Shown here: positions 33,572 to 42,279 of the stretch, piece by piece | Layout: each line of letters opens with the position of its first letter | Numbering within the stretch: the first letter of the stretch is position 1 | The notes under the pieces: generated by a model | The model's database searches: none | What the model was told of the DNA's origin: nothing | What the model saw: only the letters and a program-made list of their open reading frames with translations | Made by a program: the position numbers and the translations under genes | Assembly: GCF_014855515.1 (NCBI RefSeq) | Contig: NZ_JACYFK010000001.1 | Span: 1,302,001 to 1,366,000 of the forward strand | DNA length: 64,000 nt | Source: Euzebyella marina | GTDB lineage: Bacteria > Bacteroidota > Bacteroidia > Flavobacteriales > Flavobacteriaceae | Direction: 5' to 3'

Positions 33572-33875
33572 CTATTTGTAATTATTTCTTCTGTCATAAC
33601 ATTTTATCCTTCTTAGTATTAGATACTGAGATTTTAAGTTAATTGGAGAGAGGGTTCCCAAAAAGAAGAGCAGTTTAATTCCTAGATATGACTTTCCATA
33701 ATAAATAACAAAGTATCACGACACTTTTATCCTTCGCTTCAATTCCTTTAGATAATCCATCAATCGTGATGGATTTTTGCATTTAAGGGATTGGTCTTCC
33801 CGACATCTCTATTAAGTAAGGTCGTTATGCCGTTAATTACTAAGAGGGAAATATGGTTATCGGTTCCAGCTATTT
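33572..33875. other. Intergenic stretch without a recognisable gene
   Basis: About 300 nt with no convincing gene. A small hairpin ATCCATC-aatc-GTGATGGAT sits near 33757-33776. On the minus strand, between stops, one frame reads a 30-residue fragment (33715-33810 approximately) ending NPSRLMDYLKELKRRIKVS, which may be an old gene remnant or a dispersed intergenic repeat. I see no promoter here. Confidence 0.35.
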
Positions 33876-33904
33876 TTGTGAAAAAATTACCCACTCACCA
33901 TTTG

Positions 33905-33914
33905 GTTTCACACT
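33905..33914 (+). promoter_or_regulatory. Candidate upstream activator site, paralogue 3
   Basis: GTTTCACACTAATACACAG at 33905 matches GTTACACACTGCTACTCAG of paralogue 1, and a TTGTGAAA at 33876-33883 forms a partial inverted repeat with it. It is 82 bp ahead of the TGGTATC element at 33987. Binding is inferred. Confidence 0.45.
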
Positions 33915-33986
33915 AATACACAGATTAAAAATCCTTTAAAAATTTTAAGCGATTGAAAATTAGATAGTTGTGTTTTTCGTCTGTTT

Positions 33987-34002
33987 TGGTATCATATTTT
34001 CA
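33987..34002 (+). promoter_or_regulatory. Sigma-54-like promoter sequence, paralogue 3
   Basis: TGGTATCATATTTTCA matches the paralogue 2 element closely (TGGTATCAT shared, TTtC -12 half) and has the same GG-to-C spacing. The leader would be about 45 nt. TACTAAG at 34006-34012 also recurs from paralogue 1, so a different sigma factor remains possible. Confidence 0.45.
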
Positions 34003-34057
34003 ATGTACTAAGTGAATTTGATTAATAAATTATTATAATATCTAAAATTAGAACATC

Positions 34058-34366
34058 ATGAAAAAGTTATTTATCACAACCGTATTCGCTTTGGGAAGTT
34101 TAACTGCATTCGCTCAAGAAGAGCAAGCTGCTGATCAACAAGAGGCTGCTGCTACTGAAGCTGTAGCTCAAGATAGTTTTTCTGAAATTTCCCTAGAAGA
34201 AGTTCCTGAGGCTGTGACTACAATGATTGAGACCAACTATCCTGGTGCAACAATCAATAAAGCCGCTAAAAACGAAGAGAACCAATATAAAATCGAAGTT
34301 TCTCTAGAAGATGGTACTTCAGGTGCTCTTATCGTTGATGAAGAAGGTAATGCTGTAGAGCAATAA
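34058..34366 (+). CDS. Small exported PepSY-like protein, paralogue 3 of 3
   Basis: A 102-residue protein: signal peptide MKKLFITTVFALGSLTAFAQ, an acidic Gln/Ala/Glu spacer, and a C-terminal domain with EVPEAVTTMIETNYPGATIN, YKIEVSLEDGTSG and VDEEGNAVEQ. Nearly the same signal peptide as paralogue 2 shows recent duplication, while the last ten residues have diverged. It lies 177 nt ahead of the NtrC-family regulator on the same strand with a terminator between. Function unknown; periplasmic. Confidence 0.7.
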   Translation: MKKLFITTVFALGSLTAFAQEEQAADQQEAAATEAVAQDSFSEISLEEVPEAVTTMIETNYPGATINKAAKNEENQYKIEVSLEDGTSGALIVDEEGNAVEQ

Positions 34367-34403
34367 GAATAGTTAATTCTTTCTTGGGAGTAAGCTCCCG
34401 GTT

Positions 34404-34436
34404 AAAAAAGGGTCCGATTCGTTCGGGCCCTTTTTT
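34404..34436 (+). terminator. Rho-independent terminator after paralogue 3
   Basis: AAAAAAGGGTCCGA pairs (one wobble) with TCGGGCCCTTTTTT around a short loop, with a strong T run. A second small hairpin GGGAG-taag-CTCCC precedes it at 34386-34399. Confidence 0.9.
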
Positions 34437-34542
34437 ATTTTCATAGAGTTCAGGGCAGGGTATCTTTTAAGAGAAATTAAGACAGGAAACAGCTATCTTG
34501 TGTTATTTTTACGTAAATAGAAATAGAACCTATATTTCCCGT

Positions 34543-35919
34543 ATGCCAAACCTTCTTATTATTGAAGATGATGCAGCTTTTTGCCAAATGCTGCAAAAGT
34601 TTTTGACCAAACGCGGTTACGAAGTTGAGACCAGTTTCAACGCTCCTGATGCCAAGCAAAAAATTCAAAAGAGCAATTTTGATCTCATACTTACAGACCT
34701 TCGTTTGCCCGATTATGATGGCATACAACTTCTATCGGATATCAAAGCTGTAAACCCGGCTACCCAAGTAATTGTTATGACGGGCTACGCCGAGGTAGGT
34801 TCTGCGGTGAATGCCATGAAAAAGGGAGCATTCGACTACATCTCTAAACCTTTTACACCCGATGAAATAGTCATGGTCTTAGACAACGCCATGAAAGTAG
34901 AGGCGAAGATTCCTGCGAAGGTTGAAGATGATGAAGAAATTGAAGAACCTGTAAATGTGGGTGTCAGCACCCCACCGGTAAGGTCTAGAGGCTCTAAAGT
35001 GGTTAAGGGTATCAGCGATGCCTCTAAAAAATTAGATGATTACATCAAGTTGGTGGCACCGACCGATATGTCTGTTTTGATTACCGGAGAGAGCGGAACA
35101 GGTAAAGAAGTTACTGCCAAGGCGATTCACGATAACAGTAAAAGAAGAGATTTCAATTTTGTGGCCGTAGATTGTGGTGCCATTCCCAAAGAACTGGCAA
35201 CCAGTGAGTTTTTTGGCCATATTAAAGGTAGTTTTACAGGAGCTGTTGAAGATAAGGTAGGTAATTTCGAGGCTGCCAATAAGGGAACTTTGTTCTTGGA
35301 TGAGGTAGGAAATCTTAGCTACGAAAACCAAATTCAGCTTTTAAGGGCGCTTCAGGAGAGGAAGATAAAAAGAGTGGGAAGCACAAAGGAAATTAATGTA
35401 GATGTACGCATTATCACTGCCACAAATGAAGATTTGACCGATGCCGTTGAAAAAGGAAACTTCAGGGAAGATCTCTATCATAGACTTAACGAATTCTCTA
35501 TTGAAATTCCTTCTTTAGAAGACCGTTTTGAAGACTTAATGCTTTTTGCGGAGAATTTTCTTGATAAGGCTAATGCCAGTTTAGATAAGAATGTACAAGG
35601 GTTTTCAAAAGAAGTTTTAGAAGCTTTTCAGCAATATCATTGGCCAGGTAATTTACGGGAGCTTCAAAATGTTATCAAAAGGGCGGTGTTATTGACTGCC
35701 GGAAACGAGGTCGAGATTTCGGCGCTACCTAAAGAAGTCTTGCAACCACAAGAAAAAGTTACGGTGGCAGAGGGTTTTTCAAAGTCGGAGTTTGAAAAAG
35801 AAAGAATTATAAAGGCCCTGAAAAAGACGAATTTCAATAAATCGAAAGCTGCAAAATTACTGCAGGTTACCCGTAAAACGCTGTATAATAAGATTAACCA
35901 CTATAATTTGGACTTGTAG
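34543..35919 (+). CDS. NtrC-family sigma-54-dependent response regulator
   Basis: The 458-residue protein has a receiver domain (residues 1-120; acidic pocket EDD at 8-10, phospho-acceptor Asp52 in LTDLRLPD), an AAA+ sigma-54 interaction domain with Walker A GESGTGKE and the GAFTGA-loop variant GSFTGA (KGSFTGAVED), and a C-terminal Fis-type helix-turn-helix (NKSKAAKLLQVTRKTLYNKI). It should open sigma-54 promoters when phosphorylated. The ATG at 34543 gives the standard MPNLLIIEDD start. It is convergent with the hybrid kinase (26-nt overlap), a likely cognate pair, and follows the three PepSY-like genes with sigma-54-like promoters. Confidence 0.9.
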   Translation: MPNLLIIEDDAAFCQMLQKFLTKRGYEVETSFNAPDAKQKIQKSNFDLILTDLRLPDYDGIQLLSDIKAVNPATQVIVMTGYAEVGSAVNAMKKGAFDYISKPFTPDEIVMVLDNAMKVEAKIPAKVEDDEEIEEPVNVGVSTPPVRSRGSKVVKGISDASKKLDDYIKLVAPTDMSVLITGESGTGKEVTAKAIHDNSKRRDFNFVAVDCGAIPKELATSEFFGHIKGSFTGAVEDKVGNFEAANKGTLFLDEVGNLSYENQIQLLRALQERKIKRVGSTKEINVDVRIITATNEDLTDAVEKGNFREDLYHRLNEFSIEIPSLEDRFEDLMLFAENFLDKANASLDKNVQGFSKEVLEAFQQYHWPGNLRELQNVIKRAVLLTAGNEVEISALPKEVLQPQEKVTVAEGFSKSEFEKERIIKALKKTNFNKSKAAKLLQVTRKTLYNKINHYNLDL

Positions 35920-38410
35920 CCAACCGTTCTTCCAGCTCTTTGGTCAATAGGGCCACTTCCCTTTTTAATTCGGTAAAAGATTCATCCATCTCGCCCCATT
36001 CCATTTTATCAGGCTTGGCCAATTCGAGGTTCTCAAGAATGCCGACACTTTTATTCACCTTCAATTGCCTGAACATCGGCAACATACGATGGGCCACTTG
36101 ATTGACTTGAGGGTAATCTCTGTAGCTTACCGTCTGCTCTAAAAGCGACATATTGGTTTTGGTATCGCTCAAAAAAGTTGCCAATACATCAAAAATGGCA
36201 TCTTCGTTAGTGCCCAAAAATGAATGTATAATATCTAGATTGTATAGCTGTGAAGTTTCTTTTTCCTCCTTTTTAACTACAACTTCTACATTGCTTTTTG
36301 TCGATGGTTTCTCTTCAGGCTCCGTTACGATACCCATTAGTTTTAAGGTCGCAACGAGTTCGCCTTTTGAGAAAGGTTTTTGCAAAACTTGGGAGAACCC
36401 TACGCCAATATAGGCCTCTGGCCCAAGGTCTCTTCTTCCCGTCATCGCAATGATGGGTTGCTTTTTATAGTGTTTGTAGTTGCCCGATTGAAGTTTTTTC
36501 AAAACTTCAAAACCCGTAACCTGGGGCATTTGAATATCGGTAAGTACTATATCATACGCTAAATGCGAATCTTGTTCGATAGAGAGAAAATTGGTGTATG
36601 TATGAACGGTGATACCCATACTTTCGGCCAGTTCGCGTAACATATGTAGCAAAGCGGTATCGTCATCGATAATCAACATTCGTAATTTGGGCGCCATATA
36701 AGGCATAGACTTGTCGGTCTCTTTTACGGCATCCGTTATTTCTAAAGGCAGGGCAAGCGTGAAGGTGCTGCCTTTACCGACCTCACTTTCTAAAGTAAGC
36801 TTGCCTTTGAGCAGTTCTGCCAATTTTCTCGAAATGGTAAGACCGAGCCCGTAACCTCCAAATTTTTTCTCGGTGTCTTTTTCGGCCTGAGTAAATTCTT
36901 TGAATATTAAATGCTGCTTGTTTTTGGCAATTCCGATGCCCGTATCCGAAACCGATATTTTTGCCAAAATACCTCGAGCTTTGCCTTTTTCAGCAATGGC
37001 ATTCACTTTAACATGACCCTCTTCGGTAAATTTAAAAGCATTGCCCAATAGGTTCGTGAGAATCTGTCTTATACGAAAAGGGTCGCCTAAAACCGTTTTC
37101 TCGAACACGGGGTCGATATTCAAAATAAGTTTGAGTCCCTTGTCTTTGTGAATAGCCTGTAGGTTTTCCGCTGTTTCTTGAATAAGATTGGCAGGTATAA
37201 AAGGAACATTTTCTATATTGAGTTTGCCTGCTTCCAGTTTCGAGAAATCGAGCAGATCATTGACCAGGTTACCTACGTACTGAGAGGCCGATTTTACATT
37301 TTTAATGTAGCCTTTTTGTTTTTGCGAAAGCTCGGTACTTTCCAATAATTCTGAGTAACCTCCAATAGTGTTCAAGGGTGTTCTTAAATCATGGCTAACC
37401 GTTGAAATCAGCTGTTCTCTGCTTCTAAGAAGCGATTCTGAAAACTTCTTTTCTTTCTCCAATTTGGCACGATAAGTCTGTACTTTCCAATAATCGCGGG
37501 TAATCAAGAATGAGAAAATGGCAACAATAACAAAGCCAAGTAATGCGGCAAGGCCGGCAATTCGAGTGGTTCTTCTTAAGGTTTCCCTTTTTTTAAGACT
37601 ATTGTTATAACTACTTGTTATGACCTCTTGTTCGAACGCGGCAATTATGTTCTGTAACTGTTGCGAAAGTTCGAGGTCGTTGCGGCTCATTTCAATCTCT
37701 TTTAAAGCCAGCGATCGTTGCGATCGGGTGTCGGCCAACTTCGCCTTTCGGATCATCGTTTTAGAGACGTTCAATATAGAATCTACATAGGCCGCATTTT
37801 GGGTGGCATCACCATTTTGGGGGGCATTGCTGCTAATGAGCGCTGCATATTCCCTTAGCGAACGTTGTACTTGGGGCGATAACTTATCAAACTCTGAAAA
37901 AAGATTCTCGGCTGAAAATTTCCCAAAAGACTCCTCTATCTTTTCGAATTCCTTTAGGGCCTTATCCAATGAATTATTGTTGGCGCTACTCACTTTAAGC
38001 TTTCGAAGTTCACCGTTATTGGCTACTTTTTGCTTTAACAGTACTTGAAGACTGTCTAAAAGGTCTTTCTGCTCCTGGCCCAACATGAGCTGTTTGAGCG
38101 TGTCGATTTGCGTTTGAACCGAATCGATTTTTTTGGAATATGCGCTAAAAGAAAGTTGATTGCCGTTTTGAATGGCCAGTTTTGAGAGACTTTCGGCTTC
38201 GTACAAATTAGTCACCAATGAGCTGGTTCGCAAAAGCTTTTCATCATTGGTGTCATTGGTTTCGGTAGAAATATAGGTCTGTATCTCAGTATAGATAAAA
38301 TAACCGACACCTGCTGTGAGCAATGCCAAAACGAGGTAACTGGCAATGATTTTTAGGGTGAATTTATTTTTAGATCTTCCTGTTTCCGTTCCCATAGTAT
38401 TCTTTTTCAA
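35894..38410 (-). CDS. Hybrid sensor histidine kinase with receiver and Hpt domains
   Basis: An 838-residue membrane protein: TM1 near residues 20-40, a helical periplasmic sensor region (about 45-270), TM2 near 275-295, HisKA with VSHDLRTPLN (near residue 340), HATPase_c with GNAFKFTEEG, GIGIAKNK and GGYGLGLTIS, a receiver domain with IIDDD and LTDIQMPQ, and a C-terminal Hpt domain with histidine in VAHRMLPMFRQL. This gives a complete phosphorelay in one chain whose final acceptor is probably the regulator converging on it. The helical sensor region has no recognised ligand domain. The start may be the ATG at 38410 or the one five codons later. Confidence 0.88.
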   Translation of the reverse strand: MKKNTMGTETGRSKNKFTLKIIASYLVLALLTAGVGYFIYTEIQTYISTETNDTNDEKLLRTSSLVTNLYEAESLSKLAIQNGNQLSFSAYSKKIDSVQTQIDTLKQLMLGQEQKDLLDSLQVLLKQKVANNGELRKLKVSSANNNSLDKALKEFEKIEESFGKFSAENLFSEFDKLSPQVQRSLREYAALISSNAPQNGDATQNAAYVDSILNVSKTMIRKAKLADTRSQRSLALKEIEMSRNDLELSQQLQNIIAAFEQEVITSSYNNSLKKRETLRRTTRIAGLAALLGFVIVAIFSFLITRDYWKVQTYRAKLEKEKKFSESLLRSREQLISTVSHDLRTPLNTIGGYSELLESTELSQKQKGYIKNVKSASQYVGNLVNDLLDFSKLEAGKLNIENVPFIPANLIQETAENLQAIHKDKGLKLILNIDPVFEKTVLGDPFRIRQILTNLLGNAFKFTEEGHVKVNAIAEKGKARGILAKISVSDTGIGIAKNKQHLIFKEFTQAEKDTEKKFGGYGLGLTISRKLAELLKGKLTLESEVGKGSTFTLALPLEITDAVKETDKSMPYMAPKLRMLIIDDDTALLHMLRELAESMGITVHTYTNFLSIEQDSHLAYDIVLTDIQMPQVTGFEVLKKLQSGNYKHYKKQPIIAMTGRRDLGPEAYIGVGFSQVLQKPFSKGELVATLKLMGIVTEPEEKPSTKSNVEVVVKKEEKETSQLYNLDIIHSFLGTNEDAIFDVLATFLSDTKTNMSLLEQTVSYRDYPQVNQVAHRMLPMFRQLKVNKSVGILENLELAKPDKMEWGEMDESFTELKREVALLTKELEERLATSPNYSG

Positions 38411-38531
38411 AGCAGTTTCTAAAAGTACGTATATAAAGCTGTTAGGGTTTATAACGAACCGTTAATTATTTAGCTCTCAAGAGAGTTACTAAATTTTAAA
38501 CAATTTGTTATGATATTAAATAAGCCCAATT

Positions 38532-38539
38532 TATATTTG
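38532..38539 (+). promoter_or_regulatory. Predicted -7 box of the TPP-riboswitch transcript
   Basis: TATATTTG just ahead of the riboswitch fits the Bacteroidota -7 consensus; a TTTG at 38504-38507 is 24 nt upstream, a little far for a -33 box. Transcription would begin near 38546 or slightly earlier. Confidence 0.5.
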
Positions 38540-38540
38540 C

Positions 38541-38685
38541 CGCGTCTCAAAGGGGTGCTTTTTTCCCGTTAGATGCCAAGAGAAAGAGTTATATAAACTC
38601 ATATTCCTTCTCAAGGTAAAAAACTCGAAAAGGCTGAGATTATACCCAATGAACCTGGGCGGGTAATGCTGCCAAGGGAGGCGAA
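38541..38685 (+). promoter_or_regulatory. TPP (THI-box) riboswitch
   Basis: The aptamer is read from its conserved parts: GGGGTGC at 38552, GGCTGAGAT near 38631-38639 then ACCC, GAACCTG near 38651, GGGTAATGC near 38660 and CCAAGGGAG at 38672-38680. The closing stem P1 pairs CGCGTCTC (38541) with the GGGAGGCG end (38676-38683). A long variable P3 arm lies between. A hairpin GGTTTCC-tatt-GGAAACC (38711-38728) follows and may be part of the switch. Thiamine pyrophosphate binding should repress the receptor gene at 38790. Confidence 0.9.
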
Positions 38686-38789
38686 AAGTTCGCCATTTGG
38701 AATTTCCAAGGTTTCCTATTGGAAACCAAAAATCATGTTTAATCATTAGAATAATGGCCCCTTTTATTCGTAACTAATTATTAGTACGG

Positions 38790-41045
38790 ATGAAAATACC
38801 TTTTACCATTTTCAATTCTAAGCAAGCTGTTTACAACAGTGAAAAAAGACGACCAAAAACTTTTTCAAAAGGTCGCAAAAGAAATCATTTTATTTTGGCC
38901 TTGGCAGTAGGGCAGGCCTTTTATTCATTGGCCCAAGAACAGCAACCTACCGATTCTTTAGAAGGCACCAAGGTGGTGCTTGATGAAGTTTTGGTGCAAG
39001 CGGTACGGGTAACCAATGAAACGCCGGTCACCTATTCCAACCTTAAAAAGGAAGAAATCGCTCCGCGTAATCTGGGTCAAGATATACCCATTTTGATGAA
39101 TTACTTGCCTGCGGTGGTTACGACGTCCGATGCCGGAGCCGGTGTTGGTTATACCAGTATAAGGGTAAGGGGTAGCGATGCTACTCGGGTGAACGTTACC
39201 ATCAACGGAATACCTTACAACGATGCTGAGTCTCATGGTACCTTTTGGGTCAATATGCCCGATTTTGCTTCTTCGACCGAAAGCTTGCAGTTGCAGAGAG
39301 GTGTCGGTACTTCAACCAATGGAGCCGGTGCTTTTGGCGCGAGCCTTAACCTTCTGACCGACGCAGTAGCTGAACAGGCCTATGCCCAAATATCTTCATC
39401 GGTCGGTAGCTTTAATACGCTTCGTAACAATATTAAGTTTAGTACGGGGCTATTAAACGATCATGTAGAAATATCAGGTAGGTTGTCAAGAATAACCTCA
39501 GATGGATATATCGATAGGGCCTCGTCAAAACTGGAATCTTACTTCTTGCAAGCGGCTTACAAAGATGGCAATACGCTTCTGAAGGCCCTTATTTTCGGTG
39601 GGCATGAGATTACCTATCAATCATGGAACGGCATTGATGGCGAAACCCTTAAGACGGATAGAACCTATAATTCTGCGGGAGCATACACCGATGAAAACGG
39701 AAATGAGCGTTTCTATGATAAGGAAGAGGACAATTACAGACAAGATCATGCCCAGCTGCTTTGGAACCAACAACTCTCTCCGTATTGGAGTACCAATGTT
39801 GCATTGCATTTCACGAATGGCAGGGGTTATTTTGAACAGTTCAGGGAAGACGATGCTTTTTCCGACTATGGTTTTGCTCCTTTACTAGTTGATGGTGAAA
39901 CTTTGAATACGACCGATTTAGTACGCAGGAGATGGCTCGATAATGCCTTTTACGGGACGGTTTTTTCCGCTAATTATTCGAAAGATAATCTTGATATTAT
40001 TGCAGGTGGAGGATGGAATTCTTACCAAGGCGCCCATTTCGGGGAAGTTATTTGGGCGCGATATGCCTCGAATAGTGAGCTTAGGGATAGGTATTATGAT
40101 AACGATTCCAATAAGAGTGATTTTAATCTCTATGCGAAAGCCAACTATGGGCTGAATGAGAAATGGAGTTTGTTCGGTGATTTACAGTATAGAAGGGTCG
40201 GTTATTCGGCCAATGGTGAAGATACCGGTCTGGTCGATGATACTTTCCGATTTTTCAATCCTAAAGCAGGTATCGTTTTTGACCTGAACCGTAATAACAA
40301 TTTCTATTTCAGTTATGCTGTGGCCAATCGCGAGCCGAATCGCAATGATTATGAGAGTGGCAATCCAAAACCCGAACGACTGAACGATTTTGAACTGGGC
40401 TGGCGATATGTGTCACCCAAATTTCAATTGAATGCGAATACCTACTACATGCGTTATAAAGATCAATTGGTCTTAACGGGTGAATTAAATGATGTGGGTG
40501 CACCCTTGCGTGCCAATGTGGGTGATAGTTATCGCGCCGGTTTAGAGCTCGATGCCAACTTGTTGTTGAGCGATAGTTTTCGGTTGAGTCCTAACGTTGC
40601 CCTAAGCACCAATAAAAATGTCGACTTCGTATTTCAAAGAGATGGGCAATTACAAAATCTAGGTAATACAAACATCGCTTACTCACCAAATGTAGTGTTA
40701 GGCAATAGGCTAACTTACATGCCTACAGAAAATCTGCAAGCTACTTTTTTGACCAAATATGTCGGCAAGCAGTATATGGGCAATATCGACTCTGAAGATT
40801 CGACTTTAGATGCCTATACACAGTCAGATTTAAACGTACAGTATACCATAGATTTTAAATCGGTTTTAAAGAGTATCACTTTATCAGCGTTAGTTAACAA
40901 CGTTTTTGACGCTGATATTGTCTCCAACGGCTATTTCTATACCTACGATGATGATTCAACTGGGTCTGTAGTTACCTATGAAGGTGCAGGCTACTACCCT
41001 CAGGCCGGTATCAACTTTTTATTGGGAGCCACAGCGCGCTTTTAG
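38790..41045 (+). CDS. TonB-dependent outer-membrane receptor, probably for thiamine
   Basis: A 751-residue TonB-dependent receptor: an N-terminal signal region with an unusually long basic stretch (about 33 residues before the hydrophobic core FILALAVGQAFYSLAQ), a plug domain (VLDEVLVQAVRV, SIRVRGSDATRVNVTINGIP, FGASLNLLTD) and a 22-strand barrel ending LLGATARF. The TPP riboswitch directly upstream marks it as a thiamine or thiamine-phosphate uptake receptor. Its inner-membrane partner may be the PnuC-family transporter at 29656. A terminator follows. Confidence 0.88.
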   Translation: MKIPFTIFNSKQAVYNSEKRRPKTFSKGRKRNHFILALAVGQAFYSLAQEQQPTDSLEGTKVVLDEVLVQAVRVTNETPVTYSNLKKEEIAPRNLGQDIPILMNYLPAVVTTSDAGAGVGYTSIRVRGSDATRVNVTINGIPYNDAESHGTFWVNMPDFASSTESLQLQRGVGTSTNGAGAFGASLNLLTDAVAEQAYAQISSSVGSFNTLRNNIKFSTGLLNDHVEISGRLSRITSDGYIDRASSKLESYFLQAAYKDGNTLLKALIFGGHEITYQSWNGIDGETLKTDRTYNSAGAYTDENGNERFYDKEEDNYRQDHAQLLWNQQLSPYWSTNVALHFTNGRGYFEQFREDDAFSDYGFAPLLVDGETLNTTDLVRRRWLDNAFYGTVFSANYSKDNLDIIAGGGWNSYQGAHFGEVIWARYASNSELRDRYYDNDSNKSDFNLYAKANYGLNEKWSLFGDLQYRRVGYSANGEDTGLVDDTFRFFNPKAGIVFDLNRNNNFYFSYAVANREPNRNDYESGNPKPERLNDFELGWRYVSPKFQLNANTYYMRYKDQLVLTGELNDVGAPLRANVGDSYRAGLELDANLLLSDSFRLSPNVALSTNKNVDFVFQRDGQLQNLGNTNIAYSPNVVLGNRLTYMPTENLQATFLTKYVGKQYMGNIDSEDSTLDAYTQSDLNVQYTIDFKSVLKSITLSALVNNVFDADIVSNGYFYTYDDDSTGSVVTYEGAGYYPQAGINFLLGATARF

Positions 41046-41067
41046 AAGTTGACTTTTTATTAAGGTT

Positions 41068-41103
41068 GAAAGCCATCGCCATTTGGTCGGTGGCTTTCTT
41101 TTT
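41068..41103 (+). terminator. Terminator after the TonB-dependent receptor
   Basis: GAAAGCCATCG (41068-41078) pairs with CGGTGGCTTTC (41088-41098), one wobble, followed by a T run. Confidence 0.8.
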
Positions 41104-41208
41104 CTAATCCAATTAAAAAGGGAATAATACTATTGAACAGTGTTGCGGCAAGCTTCATATTTATTCCTTATTTTCAAGGAGTGAATTAATAACGGCATAA
41201 CAAAGGCT

Positions 41209-42195
41209 ATGAATAGTATGGATAAAAAAAATATACGTTGGGGAATTATTGGCTGCGGAGACGTGACGGAAGTCAAAAGTGGCCCGCCCTATCAATTGAC
41301 CGAGGGTTTTAAATTGGAAGCGGTAATGCGTCGAGATGAATCGAAGGCTGCTGATTATGCCAAAAGGCATGAAGTGCCATCTTATTACTCGAACGCCGAT
41401 CAATTGATCAACGATAACAATATAGATGCCGTGTATATCGCTACACCGCCCGATAGCCATAAGTTGTATGCCCTGAAAGTAGCTGCCGCGGGCAAACCAT
41501 GTTGTATCGAAAAGCCATTATCCCCCAGTTATGAAGAAAGCATAGCCATACATAAGGCCTTTGAAGAAAAGGGGCTTCCTCTTTTTGTTGCTTATTACCG
41601 GCGCACCCTGCCCCGCTTCTTAAAAGTTAAGCAATGGCTCGATAATGGTGCTATTGGTGAAGTTCGGCACATCAGTTGGATGTTAAGTAAAACACCTAGC
41701 AAAATTGACGTGAAAGGAGAATATAATTGGAGAACCGATGCCAGTGTTGCTCCAGGCGGTTATTTTGATGATTTGGCCAGTCATGGGCTGGATCTTTTCG
41801 GTTACTATTTTGGGGAATTTAAAGAGGTTTTCGGCATCTCTTTGAATCAACAAAATCTATATACGGCAAAAGACGCTATAACTGGTACCTGGGTACACCA
41901 GAACGGAATTACTGGTACAGGTACTTGGAATTTTGGTTGCGACCGCCGAGAAGATAAGGTTGAAATTTTTGGTAGTAAGGGTAAGATCAGCTTTGCCGTT
42001 TTTGAAGATGAAGATGTTCTATTACATAATGAGAAAGGCACTTTTAAAGAGTTTATAGCGCACCCTAAGCACGTTCAACAATTTCATGTGGCTGCCCTAA
42101 AAGAAGACCTATTTGGTGGAGATAAGCATCCGTCTACGGGAACGACCGCTTTGCACACCAGTTGGGTAATGGATAAAATTTTGGGTCACCTTTAA
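41209..42195 (+). CDS. Gfo/Idh/MocA-family NAD(P)-dependent oxidoreductase
   Basis: A 328-residue protein with an N-terminal Rossmann fold (WGIIGCGDVTEV, residues 9-20), the YIATPPDSH segment, and the conserved EKP motif in CCIEKPLSPSYEES near residue 100; the C-terminal half is the typical beta-sheet dimerisation domain with DDLASHGLDLF. The family acts on sugars, inositols and related compounds; the substrate cannot be told. Two starts, ATG at 41209 and 41218, are possible. It is followed, 84 nt later, by the barrel-type gene. Confidence 0.85.
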   Translation: MNSMDKKNIRWGIIGCGDVTEVKSGPPYQLTEGFKLEAVMRRDESKAADYAKRHEVPSYYSNADQLINDNNIDAVYIATPPDSHKLYALKVAAAGKPCCIEKPLSPSYEESIAIHKAFEEKGLPLFVAYYRRTLPRFLKVKQWLDNGAIGEVRHISWMLSKTPSKIDVKGEYNWRTDASVAPGGYFDDLASHGLDLFGYYFGEFKEVFGISLNQQNLYTAKDAITGTWVHQNGITGTGTWNFGCDRREDKVEIFGSKGKISFAVFEDEDVLLHNEKGTFKEFIAHPKHVQQFHVAALKEDLFGGDKHPSTGTTALHTSWVMDKILGHL

Positions 42196-42279
42196 TTTTT
42201 ATGACTTTCCATATCATTTTCTGAATTACTTTTAATTAAGGTCTTACAGCTTGGTGAGACCAATAAATTCAGGAAGGCT

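Noticed and set aside
38411-38530. tRNA or other small RNA in the region before the riboswitch
   Set aside because: No cloverleaf or CCA-type end could be drawn; only AT-rich sequence.
38735-38749. Four-residue upstream ORF in the TPP leader
   Set aside because: Too short to support; a chance ATG.
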